From: Galerina marginata
Lineage: Eukaryota; Basidiomycota; Agaricomycetes; Agaricales; Galerinaceae
Length of the DNA: 64,000 bases
NCBI GenBank assembly: GCA_023014335.1
Contig: JAECYW010000026.1
Span: 496,001 to 560,000, forward strand
Reading direction: 5' to 3'
Under the pieces are notes generated by a model. The model was not told where the DNA came from. It made no database searches and was given only the letters and a program-made list of their open reading frames with translations. Below, piece by piece: positions 12,956 through 24,481 of the stretch; the stretch's first letter is position 1, and each line of letters begins with the position of its first letter. The position numbers and the translations under genes were made by a program.

Positions 12956-15385
12956 CTACTTACCCGGTACTCCTTGTCCTGCCCTCGCAAGGTATCGAGC
13001 AATCTCTCGCTCTACAAACTTTTTACTACGAGGATGATTCCGCGTCAGGGGACCAAATGTGTGTTGACACGCCAGCATGGATAGATCCTCCGACCTATCA
13101 GACCGTGGTAGAGTATACGCGAGACATTTCAACGCCAACCGGAAAGCATCTCCCGATATCTGCATATTCCTCCCACTCGTCAAGGACCCCTGCCTCACAA
13201 GCGTCTGCCATCGGACAATCTGTGAGGCTTCCGATGAATGAGCTTTTTTCACGGTGTTGCGCCAATACCAAGGGGCGTTTATTTTCTTTTGAAATTTTCG
13301 TTTGGCCGTGGAGTATGATGGGATTATTTGTTCTGAGTGATTGGAGAGGTACTTGAGAAAGTACACCGCCGCGCTGGCATATCTGCCCCCAGTCAGCGCG
13401 TATGCTCCGGCTCGACTAGGATCATCCAGGAATTTCAGTATAAAGGCACGGTATTCCGGTAAATAGTGGGCTTCCCAGGAGAGCGAGAGCTTGTCCAAGG
13501 CCTTCAGATTTTTCCTCGGTGAGAACAATTCATAGAGAGCATTGGAGTGGCGAGGTATGTCAATGTGCACCTTAGCAATGGCAACCAAAGCCGTCAGACG
13601 GGAATCAGTATACATGTCTGCCAGTATTCCCCTTGCAAAGTGGTCGAAGCGCTGAAGCTGGTCATCATGAATGCTTGCACCGTCAATATTCTGCATCATG
13701 GTTCATTATCCTTGGCAGTGAAAGCAAGAAATATAGACATACCCAACGACTTATGGATGTAAAAAAATAGGGAATTAAATAATTACTTTGCTGTTCAGCC
13801 AGATAGGAAGCTAAAGAGAGCCTTTCTATGCTTTCTTGAAGTTCCGGCGTCGGCGCAGCATCCTCAATGTAGCCAACAAGAACTTCTACACGCAAAATTT
13901 TTGTCGGCAAATCTTTGTGAGGCTGTGAGATAGAATTCATGCCCGTTGTGAGAAAACTCACCTTTCAAGTAAAGAACTGCAAATTCGGCACATCGCAATG
14001 GAGCATTAATCCAGAATTGCTTCGATCTGGATTGATCGAAGAGAAAGTCCTCAAGAGACGCGTGAGAAATCTGCAGGAAGCTTTCTTCATTTCGACCGAA
14101 GCCCGGAAGCTTTTCGACGAAAATGAGTGATGTCAGATCGCTTAACAGGACTGCAATATCGCCTGGATCAAGCGACAACATTGATTCCATTTCACTCATT
14201 GTCCGTGTGGTGGCAAACCGAGAGAGCAGCCGGTGGGCTAAAATCTGGATGACTGGCTCCGGATCTACCACACACGAGAAAATGTGCATGTATAGAGCGT
14301 CGAGTTCTGCAAATGGCATCTCGTGTTTGGCAGGACGAATTCCAAGGACAATTTCCAAGCGCTGAGGAGGGCGATGACGACTTGACTTAGTGAATTTAAC
14401 TACAGTCGAAGTATAGATAAACTGGCCCGAAGATTTTGCGACTAACGCATCCAAAGCTTCCGTCGATGGCCAGGTAGATGGAATTTGAGCACGAAATGGA
14501 TGGGAAATCCTGATTTCTGCAAACTTGTCATGGAGAAAGAGGCGGATGTCTTCAGATGGCAGGTAGTTGTCATCGAGAGGGTTTCGAGTTGAGATGTCAT
14601 TGAGGTACCCGAAGCCGAAGGCGGTCCTAATATCCGGCTCAGGGCGGCTCGCAATGAGGAACAAGAATGGCAGACGGTGATGTTGGAGTGCTTTTGAAAT
14701 AACATCTAGGATTTTGGCCTGACCATCCCTATCTTCACATTCGTCGAGGCCGTCTACAATAATGACACGTGGGGCAGTCGCAGTGTCAAAATCCCCAGCA
14801 CCGGAGCGTCCTTGCAAAGGTTCGGTAATGAGGGACAGCATTTGCGAATCAAGGGAGCGGGAGAAGATAAACGGGTCTCGATCTACAACTCCAGTGATGT
14901 AATCTCTGATATCCGGAAAGGCCAACGACACTTGATAAGCGATTGTCGCAATGAAGGAACGTCCGTGATTTCGGGTAGAATCAAACCTGGAAAAGAAATA
15001 GGTTGCGACTAGGATACCTTCCTTCGCACAGATTTCAGCAATGGTTCGAGCAATGGCTGATTTTCCTGATCCTGCTGGGCCATAAAGCCACGCAATTAAC
15101 GCATTCCGTGTCTCTTGGTCGGCGCCGTGGATCCAATCCATGATTTTGTTGAGCACTGCGACTCGGGTGTTTGGGTGACATTTGGGAGGATCGTAAAGAT
15201 CGTTTGAGTCATGGAACGCTGAAGGAGAAGCAGCCTCGAGTAGTCGCTCAAACGGATCTGTAAATCGTGTGTTTATCTACGATATCCCAGTTTTGAAGGC
15301 TTTGTGTACCTTTGGATATCTTATTGCTCTGATGAAAGTTTCCCCCTGTGATCAAGATATTTGACCCAGATATCAGACTAGACAT
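12956..15385 (-). CDS. NACHT NTPase, NLR-like paralogue B
   Basis: Exons 15385-15310, 15257-13962, 13912-13743 and 13690-12956 sum to 759 codons with no internal stop. The start is the Met of MSSLISGSNILITGG, shared in position with copies A, C and D. Order: short glycine-rich N-terminal motif, DPFERLLE linker, Walker A GPAGSGKS, Walker B VIIVDGLDEC, sensor-like FLIASRPEPDIR, a winged-helix-like region containing FHASLxDFLxDxSRS-type sequence, then a helical C-terminus ending REIARYLAR. NACHT STAND ATPases oligomerise on signal perception; in fungi many act in nonself recognition, but this protein's ligand and effector are unknown. There are no evident C-terminal WD40 or TPR repeats. It is the direct tandem duplicate of gene A. 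Confidence 0.88.
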
Positions 15386-15669
15386 GAGCGAGTTAAAACT
15401 TCAACTTAGCAGCTGGATGGCAGAACTAGCGATGATGGAGGAGTGATCGAAAAGGTGTCAAGGCATGGTGGCGGTATCGCGGTTAGGTAATCACCCCTGT
15501 CTATACTTAAAAGGTTTGTCCAAGTCAAGCAAACGAGAAAGGACGATACATGGATGATACATGCAATATTTGAGAGATCAACCAGACTTTTCATAGATAT
15601 TTACGATATGGTTTGATAATGAAATGGCGAATTCCACCCTGGCATTCTCTTTATCTGTCATCCTTTAAT

Positions 15670-15948
15670 TCATCGACTACAATCCTCACGAACTTCTTGG
15701 TAGGTGTTTTTGGCCTTTAGTTCGTTTTTGTATTGCTCTACTAACCTGCCCCATAGATCAGCCAGGCACGGGAAGGGATCGGGGACGATGTGTTTTGTCC
15801 GTCCGAGGAAGAACTCGCATTTACAATGTACTACATCCCGTAATATATCAAAAAGCCGAATGAACTCGGTAACGCGGAAAGTATCATAATCTGGAAACCA
15901 ACACTCGGTCAACAATCCCATTCTCAAACCGTACGAAAAACTCACCAA
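15670..15948 (-). CDS. ORF just downstream of gene C, possible 3' exon
   Basis: About 70 well-composed residues (including FIRLFDILRDVVHCKCEFF and LWGRLVEQYKNELKAK) lie immediately after the gene C stop. A classic intron signature (GTGAGT near 15944, TTTCCAG before about 15894) precedes them, but joining in that way reads TGA, so the splice does not give an open frame. It may be a decayed alternative C-terminus or a small separate gene. The equivalent position behind gene D holds no copy. Confidence 0.3.
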   Translation of the reverse strand: MVSFSYGLRMGLLTECWFPDYDTFRVTEFIRLFDILRDVVHCKCEFFLGRTKHIVPDPFPCLADLWGRLVEQYKNELKAKNTYQEVREDCSR

Positions 15949-18392
15949 TTTACTTGCTCAATTTCCCTCTTGTTCCACCTAGACAGGTATCGAGCAATTT
16001 CTCGCATGACTGCTTTTTTTCTATTGGGGCGCTTCCGCATTAATGGCCCAAACGTGAGTCCACGGGCCAAGATGGTCAGCTCTTCCGAAGTCGCGGATCG
16101 TGGTAGTACATGTGCAAGGCACCTCAGCGCCAGCCCAAAGGCACGGTCTGAGTTCGACATGTTTCCTGGACCCCTACGTAAGCTCAATGTCCTCCAATTT
16201 TTGGACAACTTCCACTGGGCTATTTGGGCTGCCTCCGACGAATGATTTTTTCGCGTTATTTTGCGCCAACGCCAAGGGGTATTTCTTTGCTGTTTGTATT
16301 TTCGATCGAGGGCAGATAGAGACGGTGTTATTTGTTCCAGATGAGCGGAGATGTACCTGATAAAGTAAACCGCTGCAATTGCGTACCGTTCGCCGGTCAA
16401 TGCGTAAAACCCAGATCGAGGAGGATCTTCGAGGAATTCTAGAATAAAGCGACGGTAGTCTGAAGAGATATGTGCCCAGAACGAGAATGAAAGCTTGTCC
16501 AGGTCGAGCTGAGCTTTACTAAGTGAGAACAATTCAAGTAAAATATTGTGGACGTGATCGTGATTGATCTCCAGCTTGACAGTACAAACCAAAGCGATTA
16601 GACAAGATTGAGGATACATGCTTCCGAGTATTTCCCTAGCAAAGTGATCGAAACTTCGAAGTTGATCGTTGTAAAGATCAGCAGCGCCGTCAACGTTCTT
16701 CAACACGATTGGTTCACCTTGGTAGGAAATGAAATGAAGAAAAAAGGACTTACCCATTGACTTATGGTTGCAAAGAAGGCAGGTATACGAGTGTGGGCCT
16801 TCTGTTTTGCCAGATGGCAAGCGACAGGAGACTGTGCTATTGCTTCTTGAAGCTGGAGGGTAGGTGTAGCACCAGAAATGTGGTACAGGAGATCGAAGTA
16901 CCCATCGATAGTGTTTTGAATATCTACGCAGGCCCATGAGATAGCGTTCTTGTTCACACTGACAGAACTGACCTTTCAGATGAAGAACGGCGAACTCAGC
17001 ATGTCGCAATGGCACATTGATCCAGAACTGTTTTGATCGCGATTTGTCGAGGAGAAAATCCGCAAGTGACGCATGAAAAACATGCAAGGCCCTCCGGAGC
17101 CCGTCAAGGCGGTCATCGTCCTCGACGGAAACGAGTGAAGTTAAATCACATAATAGCACTGAAATGTCCCCCGCATCAAGTAACAAGAAATTTTCCATTC
17201 CGCTTACGGAGTACGGAATTGCAGAGAATAGATGGAGAGCAATGATCTGTAAAGCGGCCTCTGGATTGACCACAGACGAAAAGATTTGCATGTAGAGAGC
17301 GTCGAGCTCGGCGAATGGCATCTCATGCTGGGTAGGACGGATTCCGAGGATAATTTCTAAGCGTTGATGTGGCCGATGTCGAGTAGATTGAACAAATTTG
17401 ACCACAGTTGAAGCGTAAATGAACTGGCCCGAAGATTTATTGACGAGGGTCCATAAGGCATTTTCAGATGGCCAGATGGGAGGAAGTTGAGCACGAAATG
17501 GATGGGATTCCTTGATCTCAGCGAATTTGTCAACGAGAAAAAGACGAATGTCTTCGGAAGGGAGGTAGTCGTCGTCGAGCGGGTTTCGAATGGATATCTG
17601 ATTGAGATACCCGAGGCCGAAGGCTCCTCTAATATCAGGCTCCGGACGACTCGCGATGAGGAATATGAGGGGAAGATGGTGCTGCTGAAGAGATTTCGAA
17701 ATAGCGTTTAGAATTTTGACTTGAGTGTTTCTGTCCTCGCACTCGTCTAGGCCATCTACAACGACAACACGCGCGGGAGTTGCAGTGTTGAAATAACCAG
17801 AACCAACACGTTCCTGCAGAGGCTCGATAATAAGAGAGACGATCTGCGAATCCAGCGAACGGGTGACGATGAAAGGATCGTGTTCGATGGTTCCGATTAT
17901 GCGATCCCTAATATCAGGAAAACATAATGAAGCTTGGTAGGCGATGGTTACGATAAGTGAGCGCCCGTGGTTTCGTGTCGAATCGAACCTGGAAAAGAAG
18001 TAGCTCGCGACCAAGATGCCTTCCTTAGCGCATAGCTCCGCGATGGATCGGGCGATGGCGGACTTTCCTGATCCCGCTGGGCCGTAAAGCCACATAATCA
18101 ATGCATTGCGTGTTTCCGGGTCAGCGCCATGAATCCAGTTCATGATCTTGTTAAGCACGGCGATACGCGTATTCGGGTGGCATTTCGGAGGGTCGTGCGC
18201 GTCATTGGAATCATGAAACGCTGCAGGTGCCGCAGCTTCGAGTAGGCGATCAAACGGGTCTGTAAACCGTGCATTTAGCTTTGGTATGTATCCCAACTTC
18301 TGGTGAATGCGAATACCTTTCGATCCACGATTACTTTGGTGAAAGTTTCCACCTGTGATCAGGATTTGTGAACTGTATATTAGACTGGACAT
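15942..18392 (-). CDS. NACHT NTPase, NLR-like paralogue C
   Basis: Exons 18392-18317, 18259-16973, 16923-16754 and 16697-15942 give 763 codons without a stop. Removing a 57 bp first intron joins the N-terminal GGNFHQSN motif to DPFDRLLE; without it the frame is still open, so retention is possible. Walker A GPAGSGKS is at about 85-92 and Walker B VVVVDGLDEC at about 190-199. The 49 bp intron has a GTCAG donor and CGTAG acceptor. The C-terminal domain is the most divergent of the four. The Met at 18410 lies six codons upstream, but the shared motif favours 18392. It is divergent from repeat unit 1, which starts about 0.8 kb upstream on the other strand. Confidence 0.87.
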   Translation of the reverse strand: MSSLIYSSQILITGGNFHQSNRGSKGIRIHQKLGYIPKLNARFTDPFDRLLEAAAPAAFHDSNDAHDPPKCHPNTRIAVLNKIMNWIHGADPETRNALIMWLYGPAGSGKSAIARSIAELCAKEGILVASYFFSRFDSTRNHGRSLIVTIAYQASLCFPDIRDRIIGTIEHDPFIVTRSLDSQIVSLIIEPLQERVGSGYFNTATPARVVVVDGLDECEDRNTQVKILNAISKSLQQHHLPLIFLIASRPEPDIRGAFGLGYLNQISIRNPLDDDYLPSEDIRLFLVDKFAEIKESHPFRAQLPPIWPSENALWTLVNKSSGQFIYASTVVKFVQSTRHRPHQRLEIILGIRPTQHEMPFAELDALYMQIFSSVVNPEAALQIIALHLFSAIPYSVSGMENFLLLDAGDISVLLCDLTSLVSVEDDDRLDGLRRALHVFHASLADFLLDKSRSKQFWINVPLRHAEFAVLHLKGQFCQCEQERYLMGLRRYSKHYRWVLRSPVPHFWCYTYPPASRSNSTVSCRLPSGKTEGPHSYTCLLCNHKSMGKSFFLHFISYQGEPIVLKNVDGAADLYNDQLRSFDHFAREILGSMYPQSCLIALVCTVKLEINHDHVHNILLELFSLSKAQLDLDKLSFSFWAHISSDYRRFILEFLEDPPRSGFYALTGERYAIAAVYFIRYISAHLEQITPSLSALDRKYKQQRNTPWRWRKITRKNHSSEAAQIAQWKLSKNWRTLSLRRGPGNMSNSDRAFGLALRCLAHVLPRSATSEELTILARGLTFGPLMRKRPNRKKAVMREIARYLSRWNKREIEQVNW

Positions 18393-19213
18393 GAGCGAGA
18401 GTGGCCGCAATAAAGGATGATACTAGTTAGCAGTGATGGAAGGGCGAGTTCAAGATGTGATTGCAGCGCATCTGCTTGTGGAACTGTGAGAGCTGAGGTA
18501 GAACTAGTACTCCAATCTCCCCATACCGCCATTGGGCTGTGACAGCGAATTACATGGGGAGTTATGCGGATGAGAGGCTGTGCGAACAGAAATAACTGAC
18601 GGTTGACGCGTTGACGTGGTGCGACACTTGCGGCTTACCCAAATACGACAGAAAATATGCAGCAAGGCAAGCAAATCAAAGCGAACCGAGAGCAACACTC
18701 GAGGAGAGTAGTCAATAATGAGTAAACGAGTAAAAATCTACCATTCAAACTGACGTTCAGTAATACAATGTCGAAAGGGGATGACGCGCCTCTTTAACTT
18801 CGTGCTCCGGAGCTTTGTCTTTCTTTTCATACTTTGATTCGGAGATTTAGTCCTTCCTAGTGTCCTTGTAGTGCGTGGTTTCTGGAAGAAAAAGTGATCT
18901 GAGAGACGTGGGCCGTTGGTGGACCGGACCGATGAGGTATGCCCTCAACTTCAAGGAGAGTGAGGATAGTTGGTGTTTAACATGTAAGAGTCAATAAACC
19001 TATCAGTAGATAAGTTAGAAACATCTTTTTGATTTACATTCGAACAAACCCAGTTCAAGAGTCCTGATGAATCACCAGGTCTGGAGTAAGGACCGCGGTG
19101 GCATTTGTACGGAGTGTCTGGATTTTCAAGGCGACTCCGCGAAGTTATGAGAATCTGGGATGTTGCATAATAGTACTTCACTTAACGCGACTTGTACGTA
19201 GAAGCAAACGGGC
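18393..19213. promoter_or_regulatory. upstream region of gene C, conserved in gene D
   Basis: Patches such as CATCTGCTTG(T/C)GGAACTGTGAGAG and GCCATTGGGCTGTGA (about 18465-18545) recur upstream of gene D at about 34060-34140. This could reflect shared promoter elements or simply shared descent. It lies between the leftward NACHT gene and the rightward repeat array, so it may serve both directions (inference). Confidence 0.4.
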
Positions 19214-19506
19214 GTTGAGTTGCTAGTTGACCGACAAGCGGGTGACGTGGTGAAAAGCTCTGCCGAAGCGCCTCTTTAAATTTAAGCCTTCCTATTGGTC
19301 GCATCAATGATCGTCATTTTTATTCCCATATTTAATCCAGTACGATCTCGACTTTTTCAGTTCCTCACTTTCCTCTCCAAACCTCCCTGCCAACCAAATT
19401 TCTTCCTCGCTCCCTCTAAAACGACCAGACTTCCGTTCCTCTTCTTGTGCCCACTCCCTTCGTCCCAGTCTGAATTCCCGTCTGTCCTCGCCTTTTTTCA
19501 GATGCA

Positions 19507-19620
19507 GACGCTATCTCCGTTGGTTTTCACGAGATTTCCTGGTGTACACAACTGCCATCATAATATGTCTCGGCTTTGACCCATGAAATCCTCTCAGCTA
19601 TTTCATCGAGGGATAGCGTC
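19507..19620 (+). repeat. hairpin E1, class I
   Basis: Outer arms GACGCTATC and GATAGCGTC pair perfectly; against the usual GACGCTGTCC/GGACAGCGTC this is a compensated change. Inner TTTCCTGG pairs with CCATGAAA. Loop segment about 19589-19609 is unlike most other copies. Confidence 0.75.
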
Positions 19621-19854
19621 GCTTGTAGAAAGACAGGCGTTGATGCACCATTTTTTCCCCATGTCTTCAGAGGGAGACATGCATTCGCGGTTTGCAAGCC
19701 AACATAGCTGTCATTATGCTTCGCGATGTTCTCCGTTCTCATGCTTCTGCTCGTATGCGAACTATTTTCCGCTTGAATCCCATCTAGGCCGAGAGCAGCA
19801 ACTCTCGTAAGAACGCTTTGCTTCATGCCATCGTCGCATTTTCCCTAGATGAAC

Positions 19855-19977
19855 ACGCTTCCCCGCTGCCTTAAGCCGCCTTGACTTTCCTGGTGTACAA
19901 GGGCAGAGCATGCAGCCCATGTCTCGACCTTGACCCATGAATGCACGGTCCCGTTCAAACGATCGGTTGGGCAGCGT
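19855..19977 (+). repeat. hairpin E2, class II
   Basis: Arms ACGCT(t)CCCC and GGGCAGCGT form the bulged class II stem with one mismatch. CTTGACCCATGAA is followed by a variable segment of about 30 nt. Confidence 0.7.
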
Positions 19978-20507
19978 CGCCTGCAGGGAAAAATTGATGG
20001 ACTTCGCTCGCCCCCCACACGCTCCTTCAGCTTTGGGACTACAACAAGCTTTGACGGCTCCGCGGACTTTTCGCGCTTTTTGCACAATGTTTTCGTTATG
20101 CCCTTGCCTACCGTTCAGCTACCTCCGCATCCATAGATCGTCATGCTTATGCTTATGATTGAACGCCCATTAACAGTACCGCACCCCACCACGCTCTCCC
20201 TTCTTTTATCCGAGACACCCATCAAGTCCGAGGCTTTCTTTTACGCGATTTGAGGGAGGTTACAAAGTCCAGTCATCCTTCGACGACTTGCTGATCTCTC
20301 GTGCTGCCCATGCCTAATTTTCTCTAGCCCTAGCATCTGCTAAAGAAGCACTTACTTTTGACAACCATCGATCCAATTCGTTCTCATTGTTTCCTCTTCA
20401 CTATTACCAGAACGCCTCTTGATCTCACGAGAAGACTCCTCCTAGAAAGACTTCTTATTCCCCTCTGGGCTCTATCTCGCTTTATATCTTCCCTGGAGAC
20501 GCCCAGT

Positions 20508-20627
20508 CACCGCTTCCCTCCAACGCTCCGATCTTCATTTTCTGGCTGGCAAGGCCACAGCATGTCCATGCCGCGGGCTTGACCCACGAAAATAATCATG
20601 AGTTGATACGCACGTTGAGAAGCGGTG
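20508..20627 (+). repeat. hairpin E3, class III
   Basis: Outer arms CACCGCTTC and GAAGCGGTG pair perfectly, a double change from CACCGCTGC/GCAGCGGTG. Inner TTTTC/GAAAA is present. Variable segment about 20593-20618. Confidence 0.78.
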
Positions 20628-21364
20628 CGTTTTAATTAGGTCGTTCCAGCCTAGGTTTTCTCCGAATACCCTGTCTTTTCCGACGACTTAGGCTATAATT
20701 TACCACCCGGCCTAACGAGGCTGGGACGTTTTCGCGACCTGCTCTAAATACTGAGTTAAAGTATTCTTTGCCTAAGATTGGACGAACATTCCAGCCAGGA
20801 TGCGTACCAGTGACGGAGGCCGTTTATTGACTTAAAATGCGCCACTGTCCAGCCTGAAAGAGAGCCTACTTACGAACCTTAAGCTTCATCCTCGTTTTCA
20901 CTTCCATTTTCGACTGTGGTCAGAGAGACCTGGACAAGACCGAGTAACTACGTCCCCGATTTCCGGTGACCGAGGATAGTTCGTATTGAACATATGAACC
21001 GATGTAGCTGCCGGAAAAAAAATTAACTTGATGGATACTATATTTGAAAAACCCATCCTGTGATTCCTGTCCCACTAAATAGCGGACTCATATGCGAGGA
21101 AAAGAGCACAGAAGGTCGATGAAAAACAAAGTACGAGATCGGCATTGCTTTTACGAGTGCTTTCAGTGACACTGACATACTTGCTGTGTTATTGGAGAAT
21201 TTGATATATTGGTATTTGATATTAATTCTGCAGTTGCACATGCATATGTCATTGAATTGCTGGTCCAGGTTGAGCGGGTGATGGTGTGGAATCAGTGGAA
21301 TGCCGGTTCTGCCGAGACGCCTCTCTAAATTTAAATCTTCCTATTGGCTGCATCAATGATCGTA

Positions 21365-22345
21365 TTTTTTGGCCAGTATCTCATGGCTGTGGCGGATACT
21401 GGATACCGGATACTAAAATTATGTAAGCGAGGCACGTGCCATTCTAGGCTGTTCCAAATGTCAGCGTGACCCAGAAGCGCGTCGCGCGTCGCGTTCATCA
21501 TGCCAGGTTTGTGCCAGGTTCTACTCAACACCCTGGGCCATTTTTGTATTACAGTCTTTATATAGCTCTCAATAAATTTGTTAGACAATCCCTCCAAGGA
21601 AGTGAACTTTCAACTTCCAAGCTGGGTCAGGAGAGAGTAAGAAGAGAATGTCTAGTTTACCACTACAACTGTAACAACTCAGTCAATTCCTGGTCAAAAA
21701 ACTTCGATTTTTTGGTGGTATTCAACTGTATATCCATTCAAATTATTTAGATTTAAATGAGAGGTGTAAGCATAGTTTTATTTTTGCAAATAAACATTTT
21801 TAAAGCATTTTTCCGGAGGAAAGGTTGAACCAAACAAGTCCAGATGACTAATGTGATGCGTTGGGCAATGCCAAAGTCCACAAAACCAAATATCTGACAT
21901 AAGGACATCACCGGGAACTCAAAGCTCGCCCCGCCGATCCCCTGAGAAGATATGTGGAGGCACCCGGACGTAATCTAAGCGAATGACAATCTACGCGAGT
22001 ATCCAGGTCATGAAAAGAGAAAAATGGCGAGAAAATTCTAAAAACGGTCAGTATCCGTTTTCTGAAAATATCTAAGCGAGTATCCATGCCCAGATGACAC
22101 GGACAGTCCCTGAGTCTCCGAATGCAGAACGGCCCTGCTGGCCAAACATATTCGGTTCAGCGCAAAACTTTCCGCGCTCGAGAGCCGCTTGCTGCGCACT
22201 GAAAACAGGCTGCGTGAATGACCTGGGGAGAGATTGAGAGGAGTGTTTTTCTTTCCTCTCCTTCCTTCCCTCTCTTTTTCCTCTTTCCTTTTTCGGAATT
22301 TCCTTTTCTTTATTTTGTATTTTCACCACAACTACCAGTATCGGG
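21365..22345. other. insertion unique to unit 2
   Basis: Other units run straight from CATCAATGATCG to a TTCGTTCCCAC-like segment; here about 0.97 kb intervenes. It begins near a GGATACTGGATACCGGATACT run and ends with AGTATCC copies in opposite sense, plus a strongly pyrimidine-rich tract at 22240-22310. No transposase or clear terminal repeats are visible. Confidence 0.45.
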
Positions 22346-22933
22346 CCCATTTTTTCGTTCCCACCTGAATCCAGCTGACAAGCACACACCTCCCAGTGCT
22401 CCCACTCTTTTCCTTGGACTGTCCTCTCGATGGAATCTCTGCCGCCGATTCATGATCGGCCTTCTTTCTCGTTCTTTTTAATTCTAATGCGACCAGACTC
22501 CTCCTTTTCACCGTGGATTCGGCATCATGATAGTAATCCTCCACGATCTCACATCGCGATCGGCTGCTCCATCTTTCTCTAAATCGCCTTGATGCTTGTA
22601 TCTCTCCCCTCTTTCGACGATGTCTGACTGAGCGTCCTTCCTTCCGCAGCCTCGGAACACAACTGGCCGGAGGGCAGAAACATCGAAAATACCCTCATTC
22701 CAACTACGAAACGTACAATCACGGTCTGAGAGGTACGTACACAAGCAAGCCCTCCTTCCACATCGCTTTCTCATCCTTGTCGAGTCTAGAAACAACCGGC
22801 TCGCAATAATAAAGGCCGTTGTGCACATGCACTTGGGCAGATCGCTACGTGTTTCCTGATTGTCATTTTTCTCCTTCAATTCCCTTCCTTCGGACCCTTC
22901 TCCATACGTTGTTGCGCCTTTTCTTGAAATGCC

Positions 22934-23049
22934 GACGCTGTCCCGCTGCTCTTCACCGATTCTCCTGGTGTACTCACTGCCAGGCCATAATATGCCTCGG
23001 CTTTGACCCATGAAAATAGTACCAGTCAATAATCGCAACGGCCAGCGTC
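22934..23049 (+). repeat. hairpin E4, class I
   Basis: Arms GACGCTG and CAGCGTC pair; the next pair is mismatched. Variable segment 23017-23039 is similar to that of E8, an exception to the general divergence. Confidence 0.7.
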
Positions 23050-23394
23050 GCCTGTATGAAAGACTGGCATCGCTCTACCTTTTCTCGTTCTCACTTTACG
23101 GATAGTATGTGCATTCGAAGCGTACAAGCCAACAAGGCTGTGATGACGATTATAGCTTCGCGATGATTTCGTGCCCTTTTCCCTTTTGACTGACTGTGCT
23201 ATACCTGTGCTCTTATGCGAACTGTCACAGCCTTCAATTCTTGTAGGACGAGGGCAGCGACATTAAAGGCGCTGCGTTATACTTGCATTCGACCATCAGT
23301 ATGCTCTTTCCGCTCCTCTCTCCTTTAATGAACGAGCTGATCTACACGTCACCTAGGTCTGCGATGACCCTCTCTCCGATTCAACCTCTAAGAG

Positions 23395-23456
23395 GTACGT
23401 TCACATTCGAACGCTCGTTCCAATTCGCTTTCTAATATTATCCTCATCATATCCAG
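23395..23456 (+). other. intron-like segment in unit 2
   Basis: GTACGT donor, CTAAT branch-like motif and TCCAG end enclose 62 bp. The same donor context AAGGTACG(T/C)TCACA and a downstream CACCAGCTCG context recur in most units. Confidence 0.5.
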
Positions 23457-23813
23457 ACACCATCAGCTCGAAAAACCAAATGCTGCTCTAATTATTTATC
23501 GCCTCGCAGGTCCTTCTCTCCTCTTTTGACGATCTATGACTGGGCATTCTTCTTTTTGCAGCCTTCAAACGCAACCGGGACGGGAGTACCAACATTGAAG
23601 ATACCCTCTTTCCAACTACGAACCGTACGATCACCGTCTGAAAGGTATGTACGCTCACACGCAAGGCCTCTTTGATCATTCCCCATCGCTTTCTCATCCC
23701 CGTCAACTCCAGACACCAAGAATAAAGGTTGCTCTGGACACGTCATTCTTCTCACTGAACCTTCAACCCACACACCTCCGTCTTTCTGTCCGGCCGCCAA
23801 TTCTTGAAATGCC

Positions 23814-23928
23814 GACGCTGTCCCGCTGCTCATCACCGATTCTCCTGGTGTACCCACTGCCAGGCTATAACTTGCCTTGGCTTTGACCCATGAAAATGTG
23901 AACGTATGGAACCAGAAGGGACAGCGTC
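23814..23928 (+). repeat. hairpin E5, class I
   Basis: Eleven-pair perfect outer stem GACGCTGTCCC / GGGACAGCGTC. Inner TTCTCCTGG faces CCATGAAAA. Variable segment 23897-23917. Followed by CAGAAAAGACGGGCATCGC, shared by class I copies. Confidence 0.8.
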
Positions 23929-24481
23929 GCCTGCAGAAAAGACGGGCATCGCTCCACCTTTTCTTGTTCTCATTTTGCGGATAGTGTGTGCATTCGCAGT
24001 GTACAAGCCAACAAGGCTGTGATTACGCTATCTTCGCGACGATTTCGTGCCTTTTTGAATGACTGGGCTATACTTGTGCTCTTATTCGAACTGTTACAGC
24101 CTTTAATTCCTGTAGGACGAGGGCAGCGACATTAAAGGCGCTGCTTTATACTTGCATTCGACCATCAGTATGCTCTTTCCGCTCCTCTCTCCTTTAATGA
24201 ACGAGCTGATCTACATGTCATCCAGGTCTGCGAAGGTCCTCTCTCCGATCCAACCTCTAAAAGGTACGTTCACACTCAAATGCTCATCCCAATTCGCTTT
24301 CTAATATTATCCTCATTATCTCCAGACACCATCAGCTCGCAAAACCAAATGCTTCTCTAATTATCTATCGCCTCGCAGGTCGCCACACGCCCATTCTTTT
24401 CGTTTCTTGCCTTGTATGTATCACCGAACTCTCTTCCTTCGTGCCAATTGCGACCAATGATCATCTGTCCCCTATGCGGAC

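Larger units (their letters stand above)
19214..21250 (+). repeat. array unit 1 (hairpins E1-E3)
   Basis: First of eight degenerate direct repeats. It opens with GTTGAGTTGCT, a TTAAATTTAA variant of the head palindrome (19276-19285) and GCATCAATGATCG. It carries one hairpin of each class in the order I, II, III and then diverges from the other units after about 20.7 kb. No convincing protein frame is present. Confidence 0.7.

Noticed and set aside
22508..23038. 176-codon minus-strand ORF in unit 2
   Set aside because: It runs antisense through a class I hairpin and intron-like segments; the equivalent frame is closed in the other units.
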